Shown here one piece after another: positions 23,505-32,939 of a stretch of 64,000 nt of DNA. Every line of letters starts with the position of its first letter. The first letter of the stretch is position 1. Source of the stretch: Dryomyza anilis. Taxonomy: Eukaryota; Arthropoda; Insecta; Diptera; Dryomyzidae. Below the pieces are notes generated by a model that had not been told where the DNA came from, searched no databases, and saw only the letters and a program-made list of their open reading frames with translations. Both the position numbers and the translations under genes were made by a program. Location of the stretch: NCBI GenBank assembly GCA_951804985.1, contig OX638130.1, positions 99,693,700-99,757,699 of the forward strand, written 5' to 3'.

Positions 23505-24293
23505 ATGCATCAGTTTTTATTGTTACTGTTGATTGGCGCCTGCTACGTTCTGCCGCCCTGTGTTCTTGCCGATGGCTGCAACGAGTTCGTCTGCGGCTCT
23601 GTCGTCTCCAAGTGTTTGCTCACGCAGAGCTGCCAGTGTAAACTCTCGGACTGCTACTGTTGCAAGGACTGTCTCAATTGTTTGGGGGACCTCTACACCG
23701 AGTGCTGCAGCTGCCTGGACATGTGTCCCAAGCACAATGAGACATTGAGCGCACTCGCACCCAAATCACAAATTGGCGATTTTGATGGTGTGCCCGAACT
23801 CTTTGAAACACTAACCGCCGAGGATGACGACGACCAATGGACGACAATACGTTTTCCGATGCGCGCCGGATTGAAACGTCATTTTGAGCTTAATTTTGGT
23901 GTCTCTGGTTTTGGTGGTGGTGGTGGTGATGGCAATGGTGACGATGGTGATGCCATTGACCGCGATGCCGCACGTCAAAAGTCGCCATCAAGTGTCAACT
24001 GCACCGTCATCTACTTGAACTCGTGCACCACGAACAAGAAATGCTCGCAGTACTGCGAGAGCATGGGTGCGAATAGTTATCGTTGGTTTCACGATGGTTG
24101 CTGCGAGTGCGTTGGTGGTAACTGCATCAACTATGGCATCAATGAGAGTCGTTGCACAGCATGTCCCGAGGAGGAGGACGATGAGAACGAGGATGAGGAT
24201 GGCGGCATAGACGATATGGATGAGCAGGATTATGCCGGTGGCGAGGATGACTCGATGTGGGACTATGGCGAGGAGGAAATGAATTATAATTAA
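23505..24293 (+). CDS. tsg: Twisted gastrulation (secreted BMP-binding protein)
   Basis: A single uninterrupted frame of 262 residues (Drosophila Tsg is about 250). The first ATG in frame gives a signal peptide, residues 1-22 (HQFLLLLLIGACY...VLA), with cleavage likely before DGC. Residues 25-74 form the N-terminal Tsg domain with 15 cysteines (CNEFVCG, CYCCKDCLNC, CCSCLDMC). A Gly/Asp-rich linker (~130-158) leads to the second Cys-rich domain, residues 166-220 (CTVIYLNSC, CSQYCESMGANSYRWFHDG, CCECVGGNCINYGINESRC). The closeness of this second domain to Tsg proper argues against the paralogues crossveinless and shrew. The C-terminal ~40 residues are very acidic. N-glycosylation sequons occur at NET, NCT and NES. 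Family knowledge: Tsg acts outside the cell with Sog/Chordin to shape Dpp/BMP signalling in dorsal patterning. Its position just downstream of gd fits the Drosophila 11A neighbourhood. Confidence 0.95.
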   Translation: MHQFLLLLLIGACYVLPPCVLADGCNEFVCGSVVSKCLLTQSCQCKLSDCYCCKDCLNCLGDLYTECCSCLDMCPKHNETLSALAPKSQIGDFDGVPELFETLTAEDDDDQWTTIRFPMRAGLKRHFELNFGVSGFGGGGGDGNGDDGDAIDRDAARQKSPSSVNCTVIYLNSCTTNKKCSQYCESMGANSYRWFHDGCCECVGGNCINYGINESRCTACPEEEDDENEDEDGGIDDMDEQDYAGGEDDSMWDYGEEEMNYN

Positions 24294-24376
24294 GTAGCTG
24301 CTCGTAGTGCGTTGAGGTTTATGGTTAATGTGGTTTGTTGTAAATAGTTTGATGTAGTTATGTAGAGCCCAGTGAT

Positions 24377-24382
24377 AATAAA
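24377..24382 (+). terminator. Candidate tsg polyadenylation signal
   Basis: AATAAA 84 bases downstream of the tsg stop codon, in AT-rich sequence followed by a GT/T-rich stretch. It is the first such signal after the gene. Confidence 0.65.
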
Positions 24383-24521
24383 TTATGTTTGTAAAATCTA
24401 TTTAAATATTTGCGTTTTCAATTACTTTCATAAATATGCAATTAGTTTTAATTATTTCATTTTAAACTTGGTACATGATAGTGACGATTATGCCAAAGGC
24501 GAATGTGTAATTTTTGCCATA

Positions 24522-24737
24522 TCGTCGGTGATACTTACAAAATGAATTTTACAGAAAAACACAAAACTATTTTCAGTCTCAATTCTGCACTTAATTTATA
24601 CAAAATTAAGAATGTCATAACTTATCATGATATTTTTCTAAATTATCCTATCAACATATCATCAAAAACCCGATTATAACTTAAAATTATGCGTAATTTT
24701 AATATGCAGTTAGGCGGTTTTGCAGTATCACCGACGA
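24522..24737. mobile_element. 216-bp TA-flanked MITE nested in family E
   Basis: Terminal inverted repeats tcgtcggtgatac and gtatcaccgacga, flanked by TA on both sides (24,520-24,521 and 24,738-24,739). Deleting the element and one TA gives 'gccatatgcat', which aligns with the uninterrupted 'gacatatgcg' of the family E copy at ~54,090. This is direct evidence of a Tc1/mariner-like insertion. Confidence 0.85.
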
Positions 24738-25514
24738 TATGCATTTTTACATTTTTTAATGTAGTTTTATTCTCAAGTATATTGGGCCAAATTCGTGTGT
24801 GTTTTTTTTCTTGATATTTCTAGCCACAAAGGACAAAACAAAAAGGAAGAATTTGAAAATCTTGTCGTGCCAAAATGGTGAATCTTTTCTTTTTTTTGCC
24901 ATAACTTTTTACTCGTACAAAATAAAATAGTGGAGTAAAGTCATAAAAAGTTTGTTTTTAAAACAACAAAAATAATTTTCCAAATAACAAAAATTCGAAA
25001 AATAATTAATTAAATTAAAAAAATTAATAATTAATTAAATAAAAATGATGCCAATCGATAGATGCTTTAAAAACAATCAATTAACACACTATTTTATCTT
25101 ACCAATAAAAAGTTATAGCAAAAAAACGAAAAGATTCGCCCTTTTGGCATAACAAGATTTTTCTATTTTTTGAAATTTTTATTTTCAAGCGAAAAACTTC
25201 TTATTGGCACAAAATAAAATAGTTATGTAGAGGCATCATTTTTAACGCCCTTATCGAATGGCATCTATATTTTAAAATATTTTTTTAAGTTTTATTATTG
25301 GTTTCATTTTTTTTTTTTTTGGCAAATTTTAATTATTTTTAAATCGATACGTATCAATCGATAGGTATCAAAAGGTAAACAATTAATGCCTTTACATCAC
25401 AATTTAATCTTGTGCCCATGAAAAGTTATGACAAAAAAATCAAAAATATTTGCCTTTTTGGGTGGGAATGTAGCCACTCAAAATCCGTATTTATAGTTTA
25501 GTAAGTTGCCCAAA

Positions 25515-25698
25515 GCCGGCCTCAGCAGTAGCGCGCTGGACTTGCATTCTGAAGATCTCGGGTTCGAATCCCGGCTTGGGCATAGGCGCTCGTGGTGATA
25601 TTAACCACAAAATCGTTGGGAATAGATTTCACAGTACAATGGATATAGTCTGTCTGAGTGCTGTGGATCTTAGTAGATATTCCAAAAAAAAAAAAAAA
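25515..25698 (+). mobile_element. tRNA-derived SINE (family S2) with poly-A tail
   Basis: The head gccggcctcagcagtagcgc plus 'ggttcgaatcccgg' (B box) is tRNA-like. The body contains 'cacagtacaatggatatagt' and 'gctgtggatcttagtagata' and ends in ~17 A. A target duplication AAGTTGCCCAAA flanks it (25,503-25,514 and 25,699-25,710), inside a family E host. A second, inverted copy is at 27,140-27,337. Confidence 0.9.
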
Positions 25699-25768
25699 AA
25701 GTTGCCCAAATCAAAACATATTTTATACACGTTATGCTAATTGATGAATAAACCATAATAACAAAAAC

Positions 25769-26410
25769 CAGTTGGGAAGGTTAGATCACATGGAAAATTT
25801 TAAAGTAGGTGTTATTATGATAGTTAGGATTATCAAAATTATAGTCGGTCTAAGCCGACTATAAATACCCTACACAGATGTGTGGTTACCATTCAAAGTG
25901 ATATATAGGTCACCAGGGTATACGAATCCTAAAAATAACTACAAACTTTCCATCGCTGAAGAATTTCTATTAATTTGATACCTATATTTACAAATGGGTA
26001 GGTGTACCGAATTTCGATTTTTTTGTAACCACAACTCGTTTCGCAGGAAAACATTATTTTCATGTATTTCAGCATGATTTCAATATATATTTGACCAAAA
26101 AAGTTTACCTAAGCACGTATACAGTAAAATTGATCTGTAGATGTAAATTTTATATGAGGTATTCACAATAGACCGATCATGCCAATTTTCTTGTTCAAAC
26201 AGCTTAAATATATAGCTCTTCTACTTTTTCCATAATCGTGATTTCAACAGACAGACAGATAAACAGACGGACATCGCTAAATCGACTCAAGAGGTCATGC
26301 TGATCAAAAATATATATACTTTTCCATACCGGAGATGCTTTCTTCAGTATTTTACAAACGGCGTACCAAACTGAATATACCCTTTCAATCTTAGTGAAGG
26401 GTATAAAAAT
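25769..26410. mobile_element. Family D element, diverged copy
   Basis: Starts 'cagttgggaaggttagatca' and has 'atagtcggtctaagccgact' with 'aataccctacac'. It contains the 'acagacagacagataaacag' run and ends 'gaagggtataaaaata', the same order as 20,505-21,335 but much diverged. It is inserted into the family E host. Confidence 0.7.
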
Positions 26411-26744
26411 ATATTTTACTATCTTGAATTGCTTTATCAAACTTTATAATTTAATTTCCCAACATGTTTAAAAATGCAAATTCTCCCTTTTGGTATCTCA
26501 TTGACGATATAATATAAATCTAATATAAAATAGGTATCATATGCCTATCAGTAAAATGCATCAGGATACTGGTTAATATGCTCACAAAATAATTTGCCTC
26601 TCTTTTTAATTCAAAAAATATTTCAAAAAATATAACCTTTTCAAACCTTTTCTTATTTTGATCGAATTCCGAGTTAATTGCATCAATCAATCTCTATTTA
26701 TAATCAGGACAAAGTCTATTTTCAGCTGTTACGCTGGTCCCGAA

Positions 26745-26975
26745 AACAATTCATCACCGGATCCTACAGACCATACGTCCCCAAAATTACCATTCATCCC
26801 CAAAATTACGTCCTCAAAATTACATTATTGTCTCGGGAAAGTTTTTTTTTTTGGGCAAATAAGTTCTGGGAAGAAATGTCTAGAGAAAATTGTCCAGGGA
26901 AAAATGGTCCAAGGAAAAATTGTTCGGTGCAAAATGTTCTCAAAAATAAATTCTCTAGTAAGAATTGTCCTACTT
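26745..26975. repeat. Degenerate minisatellite related to 51.5-52.8 kb
   Basis: Repeated words such as 'ccccaaaattac', 'gaaaattgtccagggaaaaa' and 'tggtccaaggaaaaattg', with 15-17-base spacing. They are the complement of the 'gagacaattcttccc' type array at 51,480-52,815. Open frames here reflect the repeat and not a gene. Confidence 0.55.
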
Positions 26976-27139
26976 CAATATTTAAAATGAATGTAAAATT
27001 ATGTTGCAATAATATATTTTCATTGCTTTAATTTTAACATTTTCTGGGTCTGAGATCGATTTCTCGAACTCGTGCAAAAAATCACTAAACATTTTCGTAA
27101 TTGCCGCATAAATTATGAATTTGTAATTCTCAAGTCATA

Positions 27140-27337
27140 ATTTTTTTTTTTTTTTTCGGAATATCTACTAAGATCCACAGCACTCAGACAGACTATATCC
27201 ATTGTACTGTGAAATCTATTCCCTACAATTTTGTGGTTAATATAACCACGAGCGCCCATGCCCAAGCCGGGATTCGAACCCGAGACCTTCAGAATGCAAG
27301 TCCAGCGCGCTACCTCTGGACTGCTGAGGCCGGCACC
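27140..27337 (-). mobile_element. SINE family S2, inverted copy
   Basis: Reverse complement of the element at 25,515-25,698, with its poly-A tail (as poly-T) at 27,140-27,156 and its tRNA-like head at the right end (gctgaggccggc). An 8-bp target duplication AAGTCATA lies at 27,132-27,139 and 27,338-27,345. The orientation opposite to the other copy 1.6 kb away could allow folding of read-through RNA. Confidence 0.9.
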
Positions 27338-27345
27338 AAGTCATA

Positions 27346-28008
27346 CTAGAATTTAGAAAATTGGAAAATCATCAAATGAGAAATAGTTTGCCGCATACGC
27401 AAATTTTGTGTAAATGAATTCGATTTGTATGACTTAAATGTACTTTTTCTACTTCCATGTATCCGTTTTTCGATTTCTGGCACCAAATATGAGATATTCA
27501 CCTCACAAATTCGAGAAATAAATTCGCATGGAAATAAATTCGCTTGAAATGTGAATGAAGACGGTTAATGACTATTTTTAGTGTAATAAATATTCAGCAA
27601 TTTTGAGCGTTAGTTTAGATTATACTTCGTATAACCATAATTCTTTGTCTTATTTATAATTGACCCGAAATACTAAAAAAATTCTTCAAAAGTAGTCTGT
27701 ATTTGTCTAAATTGAAGTTTTTCGAGTTTAAATTCAAATATCCTTAAAAAATGTATCGATATATTAGCATTTATTTATATATTATAATTAGTCTAATTAG
27801 GAAAAATGCGAAAAGGGCTATTAATTACGGTCAACCGACAAAACACTTTATGCAATCGATCTGGGATTTCACGGGAATACAGAAAGCACTGTTGGGATCA
27901 TTTGGTGCGAATATTGCAAAAAGGGCGTTCTGATGCCTAACGCCCTTATTGCACCCAACGCTTTAATTAATGTCTTGTATAAATAAAAAAAAAGTTGACA
28001 TTCCCGAC
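27346..28008. other. Intergenic DNA, no gene seen
   Basis: AT-rich, with a short + strand frame (27,751-27,933) lacking any motif. No repeat family was assigned. Confidence 0.4.
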
Positions 28009-28165
28009 GTACACGGAGGGAAAAGCTTCTAAAATTTAGAAGGAATCAAAAATATACAGAGCGATATAAAGCTAAACGTACACATTCTAGATTTTAAGAA
28101 ACATATCCACTTGGTTATCAAAAAAGTAACTAAGAGCAATTATTCTTGATAATGCAGTGATTAAT
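28009..28165. repeat. Family O dispersed repeat, copy 1
   Basis: Highly similar to 46,367-46,520: 'gtacacggagg', 'aaaat.tagaaggaatca', 'gattttaagaaacatatcc', 'aaaaaagtaactaagagcaa', 'ttattcttgataatgca'. Non-coding. Confidence 0.7.
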
Positions 28166-28311
28166 GTTTTAGCTATTAAAAGGGTTGATGCTCTTTACCA
28201 AAACTTCGAAAATTCTATAACTCCTCTCCTACTATAACTCTAGATTTAAACGACGTATATTGCAAAATATTTATAAATGGTTTTTCAATAAGAGCGCTAC
28301 AAAAGTTTTTT

Positions 28312-28610
28312 CAAGGGTTTTTCAACAGGGACGCTACAAAAGTAGAGCGACAGGGACAGCAAATGACGTCATATTTCTTACCGCTCTTTTGACATTTCTC
28401 TTCAGTAAGGTTTGCTATTTCATGATGGAAAGATATACGAGCCAACAACAATTATTAAAATTTACTACCGAAATTCGAATTCGTATACCTTTCCATCATG
28501 AAATGGCAAACCTTACTGAAGAGAAATGTCAAAAGATCGGGCAGAAATATGGCGTCGTTTACTGTCCCTGTCGCTCTACTTTTGTAGCGTCCCTATTAAA
28601 AAACCCTTTA
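28312..28610. mobile_element. Foldback element with ~125-bp arms
   Basis: The left arm begins caagggtttttcaacaggga and the right arm ends tccctattaaaaaaccctt. The arms share 'gacgctacaaaagtagagcg', 'aatgacgtca' and 'cttcagtaaggtttgc' in inverted order around a ~45-bp centre. A partial extra copy of the tip ('gcgctacaaaagttttttc') sits just outside at ~28,294. The 122-codon frame that spans it is a by-product of the palindrome. Confidence 0.8.
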
Positions 28611-28676
28611 GCTCTGCATTTTACCTAAATATCCCTTTATCGATATTTTTATTAAACATACATTTTTCTTTTTTAG

Positions 28677-28765
28677 ATGAATGACTTCTCAAAACTATAT
28701 GGATACTTTGCATACAAAAGTTTTTATCGCTATGATCTGGTAGTACAATCCAATGAATTGTTCTG
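28677..28765 (+). other. Possible isolated 89-bp exon
   Basis: A strong pyrimidine tract and AG (tttttcttttttag) immediately precedes an ATG, and the 29-codon open stretch ends at a perfect donor (CTG|gtaagt). The peptide (MNDFSKLYGYFAYKSFYRYD...) has no recognised motif and no partner exon was found. Chance is plausible. Confidence 0.2.
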
Positions 28766-29296
28766 GTAAGTTTAAAAAATATATCGTTGTCATTTAGTTA
28801 ATCTTTTATACAGCAAAATTTTATTATTTTACTTAAAACTTGAATTGTACTCTGGATATTTGAATTGTTTTCGAAAATTTTAGTAGGGTATCCTTGGATC
28901 CTTTGATTTTCCTTAAACAAAGTACATTTGAATATTTTTTTAAATTCTTTTAAAGAGTCTATTCCAATGACTGGTTCATGATTTAATATTTTGCATTAAC
29001 AGAATATCATATATACGCAATTGTTTTTGATTTTAGAGAAGTTTTCAAAATAGCTCAATTTCGGACTTGCTGAAAAATGTTGGGGTAAAGCGGAAAACTT
29101 CAAAATTTTTACCAAATGCTAATTTAGTCTTTTTTTCCTGTTTTTTTTTCATAATAAAATCAAAATTTTTAAGAATAAAAAAATATAATAAGATAATAAA
29201 AAAATGATCGGTAATGCAAGAAAAAATAAAAAGTTAAAACTTATAAAAATTGCAGAATTTGTATTAGGCAAAATACGAAAAAAAAATTAGCATCAT

Positions 29297-29614
29297 GCGT
29301 CGTGTGTTCTCTCGTTCTACTAGGGCATTAAACCAAGTCCACCCCTTCGTAGTCCACCCCTTCGAAGTACACTCGGCCTCAACAGATCCACGCATTATAA
29401 AGAGAATTCGGTCTTCAGTCGCACGATACTTTTGTGGAACAATCTCCCTGCGTCTTTTTTTTCGACATTTTTGATATTGGCAAGTTCAAAAACATCCACC
29501 GACACTACTCTATCTTTTTCCCACCTTTTCCCCCTATCATCCCTTCTTACGATCAACACTGTGCATTGCATGAATATGTGGCACCTCCTTAGTTTTGGTT
29601 AATTTGTAAAAAAA
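29297..29614 (+). mobile_element. 3' tail of a non-LTR retrotransposon, degenerate
   Basis: Closely matches the better preserved fragment at 43,513-43,996: 'cgtgtgttctctcgttc', 'agtcgcacgatac.tttgtgg', 'aacaatctccctgc', 'cacactgtgc'-like tail and A-rich end. In the second half the frame would encode the reverse-transcriptase C-terminal motif (RTIRLWNNLP type), here broken by a duplicated 'cttcgtagtccacccc' and frameshifts. 5' truncated. Confidence 0.7.
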
Positions 29615-30434
29615 GATTATTCTTTTTATTTCTTTTAAAGTTTCGATTCTCGGCTTCATTCTGCATTTCAGATCTTATCTCAGGTGAATTCAAAATTAAG
29701 ATTTTCATTGGTTTGTAGCCGAGATTGAAGTTTTTTTCTTGGCTAAACCAATTCAATAATTCATATAACACAATGTATTCCTTAACAATACAATAAATAT
29801 TGCTGAAATTTCGTTTCCCACTATAAACCCAGAATATGTTTCCCACTTTAAGCAATTTTAAATTATGTTCAAACCCGTACGTATTTCAAAAGATATACAA
29901 CATTCGATCATTTTAACCAATTAAAAGTGAAAAAATTCACACTTTTCGATAGCAAATATCAACATTCTAAAAAAACTTTCAAAAACATTTTTTTCGCTTG
30001 TTCTCCAAATGCAATAAAAAGGTATAAATTTGATTATAAACGTGGATAAACAAGTTGTTGCCATATTAAGAAGTACTTGACATTTTTATGTATCTTTCAA
30101 AAGGGCAAAACATGTTCAAAACATGCAATTTCCCACATTACCCTATATCCCGCTCTACCCCAGGTTTTGCTATATAAATTGAAATTTTATTTAAAATGTG
30201 GATAAAGTTTAAATTTATTTAAAGTAAAGCAAACCAAAAATAAATAGTTCAGTATAAAATTTATTGCATATTCGACACGGAAAGAATTCGAAAATTTAAT
30301 GCGTACATAAAATGCTAATGAATGTGGCGGGAGGGTTAGGTATTAAAGCAGTAGTAAATTTAATGAATTTCGATTTTAAAAACTAAGTAATTGATACAAA
30401 TGTTGTCAATGCAATAACTGCTGTGTGGCACAAA
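29615..30434. other. Intergenic DNA; 3' flank of the membrane-protein gene
   Basis: AT-rich with no repeat family assigned. On the - strand an AATAAA (plus-strand tttatt at 30,260-30,265) lies ~170 bases past the stop codon of the gene at 30,435-30,812 and could be its polyadenylation signal. Confidence 0.4.
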
Positions 30435-30812
30435 CTAATTGGGATTGAGTTTAACTTCAGCTACGGCCGCGTTTAGGCGAGACTTGGTCGAGTGTTGGCG
30501 CTGCTTCTCCTCGACGAATATCTGAAAATGACCCTCGCCATAGCCAAAGTTTTGCATTGTCTTGCATAGGGACGACGGTATAAAACGTAGACCCTTCACT
30601 GGGGGCGGTGATGGTGGTGCAACAACTGGTGGTGCTGCGGTGGCGGCAGCGGCACAACGTTCCTCGCAACGATTCTGCGGTGTGCAGTTGTCATTGCCGC
30701 ACGTCTTCTTCTCGATGATGCAGAAGATGCGAATGAATTTCTGCACGATGAGAATGATGATCAGGAAGATGATGTTCGTGGCGAACAGATGTTTGCGTGG
30801 CGCAAGAATCAT
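30435..30812 (-). CDS. Small single-pass membrane protein, family not recognised
   Basis: Encodes 125 residues from an ATG at 30,812. Residues ~8-33 are strongly hydrophobic (FATNIIFLIIILIVQKFIRI) and could be a signal anchor. A short Cys cluster follows (KKTCGNDNCTPQNRCEERC, ~36-54), then an Ala/Pro-rich stretch (PPVVAPPSPPPV) and a mixed C-terminal part (FGYGEGHFQIFVEEK). The region is clearly GC-richer than its surroundings and the frame continues upstream of this ATG for ~30 more codons without a stop (…CNTVTIPLRRFID), so an upstream coding exon is possible. I do not recognise a family and infer no function. It lies between tsg and fw, so a conserved neighbour in the Drosophila 11A block is a testable possibility. 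Confidence 0.6.
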   Translation of the reverse strand: MILAPRKHLFATNIIFLIIILIVQKFIRIFCIIEKKTCGNDNCTPQNRCEERCAAAATAAPPVVAPPSPPPVKGLRFIPSSLCKTMQNFGYGEGHFQIFVEEKQRQHSTKSRLNAAVAEVKLNPN

Positions 30813-31784
30813 GTCGATGAAGCGTCTGAGCGGAATCGTGACGGTATTGCACTGGGTACTACTACTCGGATGACGACGACGATTCGTTGATTAGCTTCAA
30901 TGTTTATCACAGTTCGTACGGCTGCGGGGTGCGTGAGTGCGTGCGTCCGTGTTGTGCTATGCAGTGAGTTGCTGTTAGAACTGAGGATTTGTTGAGAGAT
31001 GCCTGTGATTTTATACAAGAAAAAACCTTTGTATTTCTGAGTACCTCGAAGTACGGTTTCACCCAAAAGAATTTGCCAACTACTACAGGTAGCACATGTT
31101 CGCAAAACAGTTTGGGTCTAGTTATCCGAAGAGCTTACCAACCAAAGATACTACAGGTCATTTGACAAATTCAGCTGCTACGGTCTACGGGCTATTGGAT
31201 ATCTCAGGCGATGCTTATTAGCATATGTGTCGACTGTACCAAATTTTGCTAGGTAGTGTACATCGTATGTGATGTGTGATAAAGTGCCCCCTTGCGGTGG
31301 AAACATTCCGCGTTGTATTTTGCATAGTACCTAATGTTGTACATATAGCTTAAGCAAAAACAAATTTCGGAAAACAAAATGCATACAAAATTTCTTCGTT
31401 TTTAATGCTTAGTTATAAAGATTTATAATTTAAGTGTAAATATCTCTGGATTTTTATTATGATTTTTTCGGCGAACATACCTAGTAGTGCAAAAATCCGC
31501 ATTTACGAACTGACAGCGTTCGGTACAGTCGCGTGTTTTTAAGTGCTTATAAAGTACCATTTTAAATGTTTGCCAGAACAAACAATACTCAAATTACTGA
31601 ATTTTTAAAGTGCTTATATGATAATAACTGAATCTGAATCATTATATATGAAACATAGCTAAATCAGGGATTTAAACCATAACCGTTATTCATTTAAAAC
31701 CGTTCAATTTTAAAACCGAAAATTCAGAAATTAACCGCTTTTTAAACGGCTTTTAAAAAATTATGAACATCAAATAGAACAAAT
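30813..31784. other. Upstream flank of the small membrane-protein gene
   Basis: Positions 30,813-31,100 stay moderately GC-rich and may be its 5' untranslated or first-exon region. Beyond ~31,300 the sequence is AT-rich. No promoter element was placed. Confidence 0.35.
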
Positions 31785-32240
31785 ATCACGCTACCCAACA
31801 CGGTTTTTGCCATGGACATCCCATATAAAAATTCTATATAATTCGCTGGTACTGAGTTTGGCTGCATACTCAGTTATAAGTATTACGTAATATTTTTATG
31901 AAAATTGAAATTGTATTTCTAAACCGTTCTCGCCCGCTAGTTAGAATAACAAAAAATAATGTGGAAAAATAGTTTAACGAAAAAACTTAAAAGCAATTTG
32001 TCGCATAATTGTCAAGACTACTTTTAATATACCAATGAATGCTACTATTCCAATAAGTTTTTAATATAAGTGAATCTAAATTGGGACATTTTTTATTTTT
32101 TTAGAAGTATTTTTATCATATAGGATTTAATGCTAAACAAAAAATAATTTATAGTTATCCAGAGCAAGCTAACTATCAAAATTCCTAACTTTTTTTAGTT
32201 GATCCACTTTTTAAAATATGCCCTGAGAACTCAATTTTGA
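31785..32240. mobile_element. Family H element, partial copy
   Basis: The left end 'gctacccaacacggtttttg' with 'ccatggacatcccatat', 'ctatataattcgctgg' and 'gcatactcagtt' corresponds to the inverted right end of the gd-intron element. The interior 'gtcaagactacttttaatat' and 'ccaataagtttttaat' also match it. The right terminus is missing. Confidence 0.6.
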
Positions 32241-32358
32241 TACTCATTTATTCAATCAATTTAAAAAAAAAAATACAAATGCGCTTAATCTAAAATGCTA
32301 AATATATTTTTTTTTAATATTTAAATATGTTTATAAATATAACAATACGTATATATAT

Positions 32359-32935
32359 GGGCCATTCCACACCAAATCGACCAGCGGTTGGAACTCACCT
32401 TCTTCGATTTCAATGACATTTTGGCAACTGATAAAGGGTATCGAGACATGCACTAAACAATTTTTTTATTTTTTAAAATATGATGCAATCAAAATACCAT
32501 CTTGAAATTTTGCATGAACATTAACAATAAATTGACGAAAATTTAGGATTTTTTTTCAGAATTTTAAAAAGGGTCCTATTTAAGGACATCAATTTTGAAG
32601 TGCAACGATAATGACCACGGGCCACATGTTACCGTTTGGAAATTACATAAAGCTAAAAGCTTGTTCCATTAGCTTTAAAACGAGCCATTAACGGAGTTTC
32701 TAGCATTTCTAGTTCAAGAGATATTTAAATATGAACAACAGTACAAAAGTGATTTTTGGCACTTTTTTTCCAACTTTGAGCCACTGTATCTCTGGAAGTA
32801 GTGGTCGGAAAAAATAAAAAAAAATTGTTTAGTGCATGTCTCGATACCCTTTATCAGTTGCCAAAAGTTCATTAAGATCGAAAAGGTAAAATCTCAAATT
32901 TGATTTTTTTTGGTCGATTTGGTGTAGAATGGCCA
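32359..32935. mobile_element. Family G MITE, copy 2
   Basis: The termini gggccattccacaccaaatc and gatttggtgtagaatggcc are inverted repeats, flanked by ATAT (32,355-32,358 and 32,936-32,939). It is in the opposite orientation to 10,587-10,973 and ~190 bp longer, with an internal segment ('tttttcagaattttaaaaag') that copy 1 lacks but the relic at ~37,945-38,210 retains. Confidence 0.8.
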
Positions 32936-32939
32936 ATAT

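Larger units (their letters stand above)
24475..26507. mobile_element. Family E transposon, host of three insertions
   Basis: The left end resembles 'gtgacgattatgccaaaggcg' and the right end 'aaaatgcaaattctccc...cattgacgat', the diverged termini of the complete copy at 54,050-55,067. The internal order follows that copy: 'aagtatattgggccaaat', 'gatgccaatcgatagatgc', 'gttgcccaaatcaaaacata', 'ttaatttcccaacatg'. Removing three inserts (24,522-24,737; 25,515-25,698; 25,769-26,410) leaves ~1.0 kb, the size of the intact copy. It lies immediately downstream of tsg. Confidence 0.7.

Noticed and set aside
26658..27031. Overlapping 110- and 117-codon frames with Gly/Lys-rich repeats
   Set aside because: They follow the periodicity of the degenerate minisatellite in several frames at once.
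28260..28628. 122-codon frame
   Set aside because: Spans a foldback element and is generated by its two arms.
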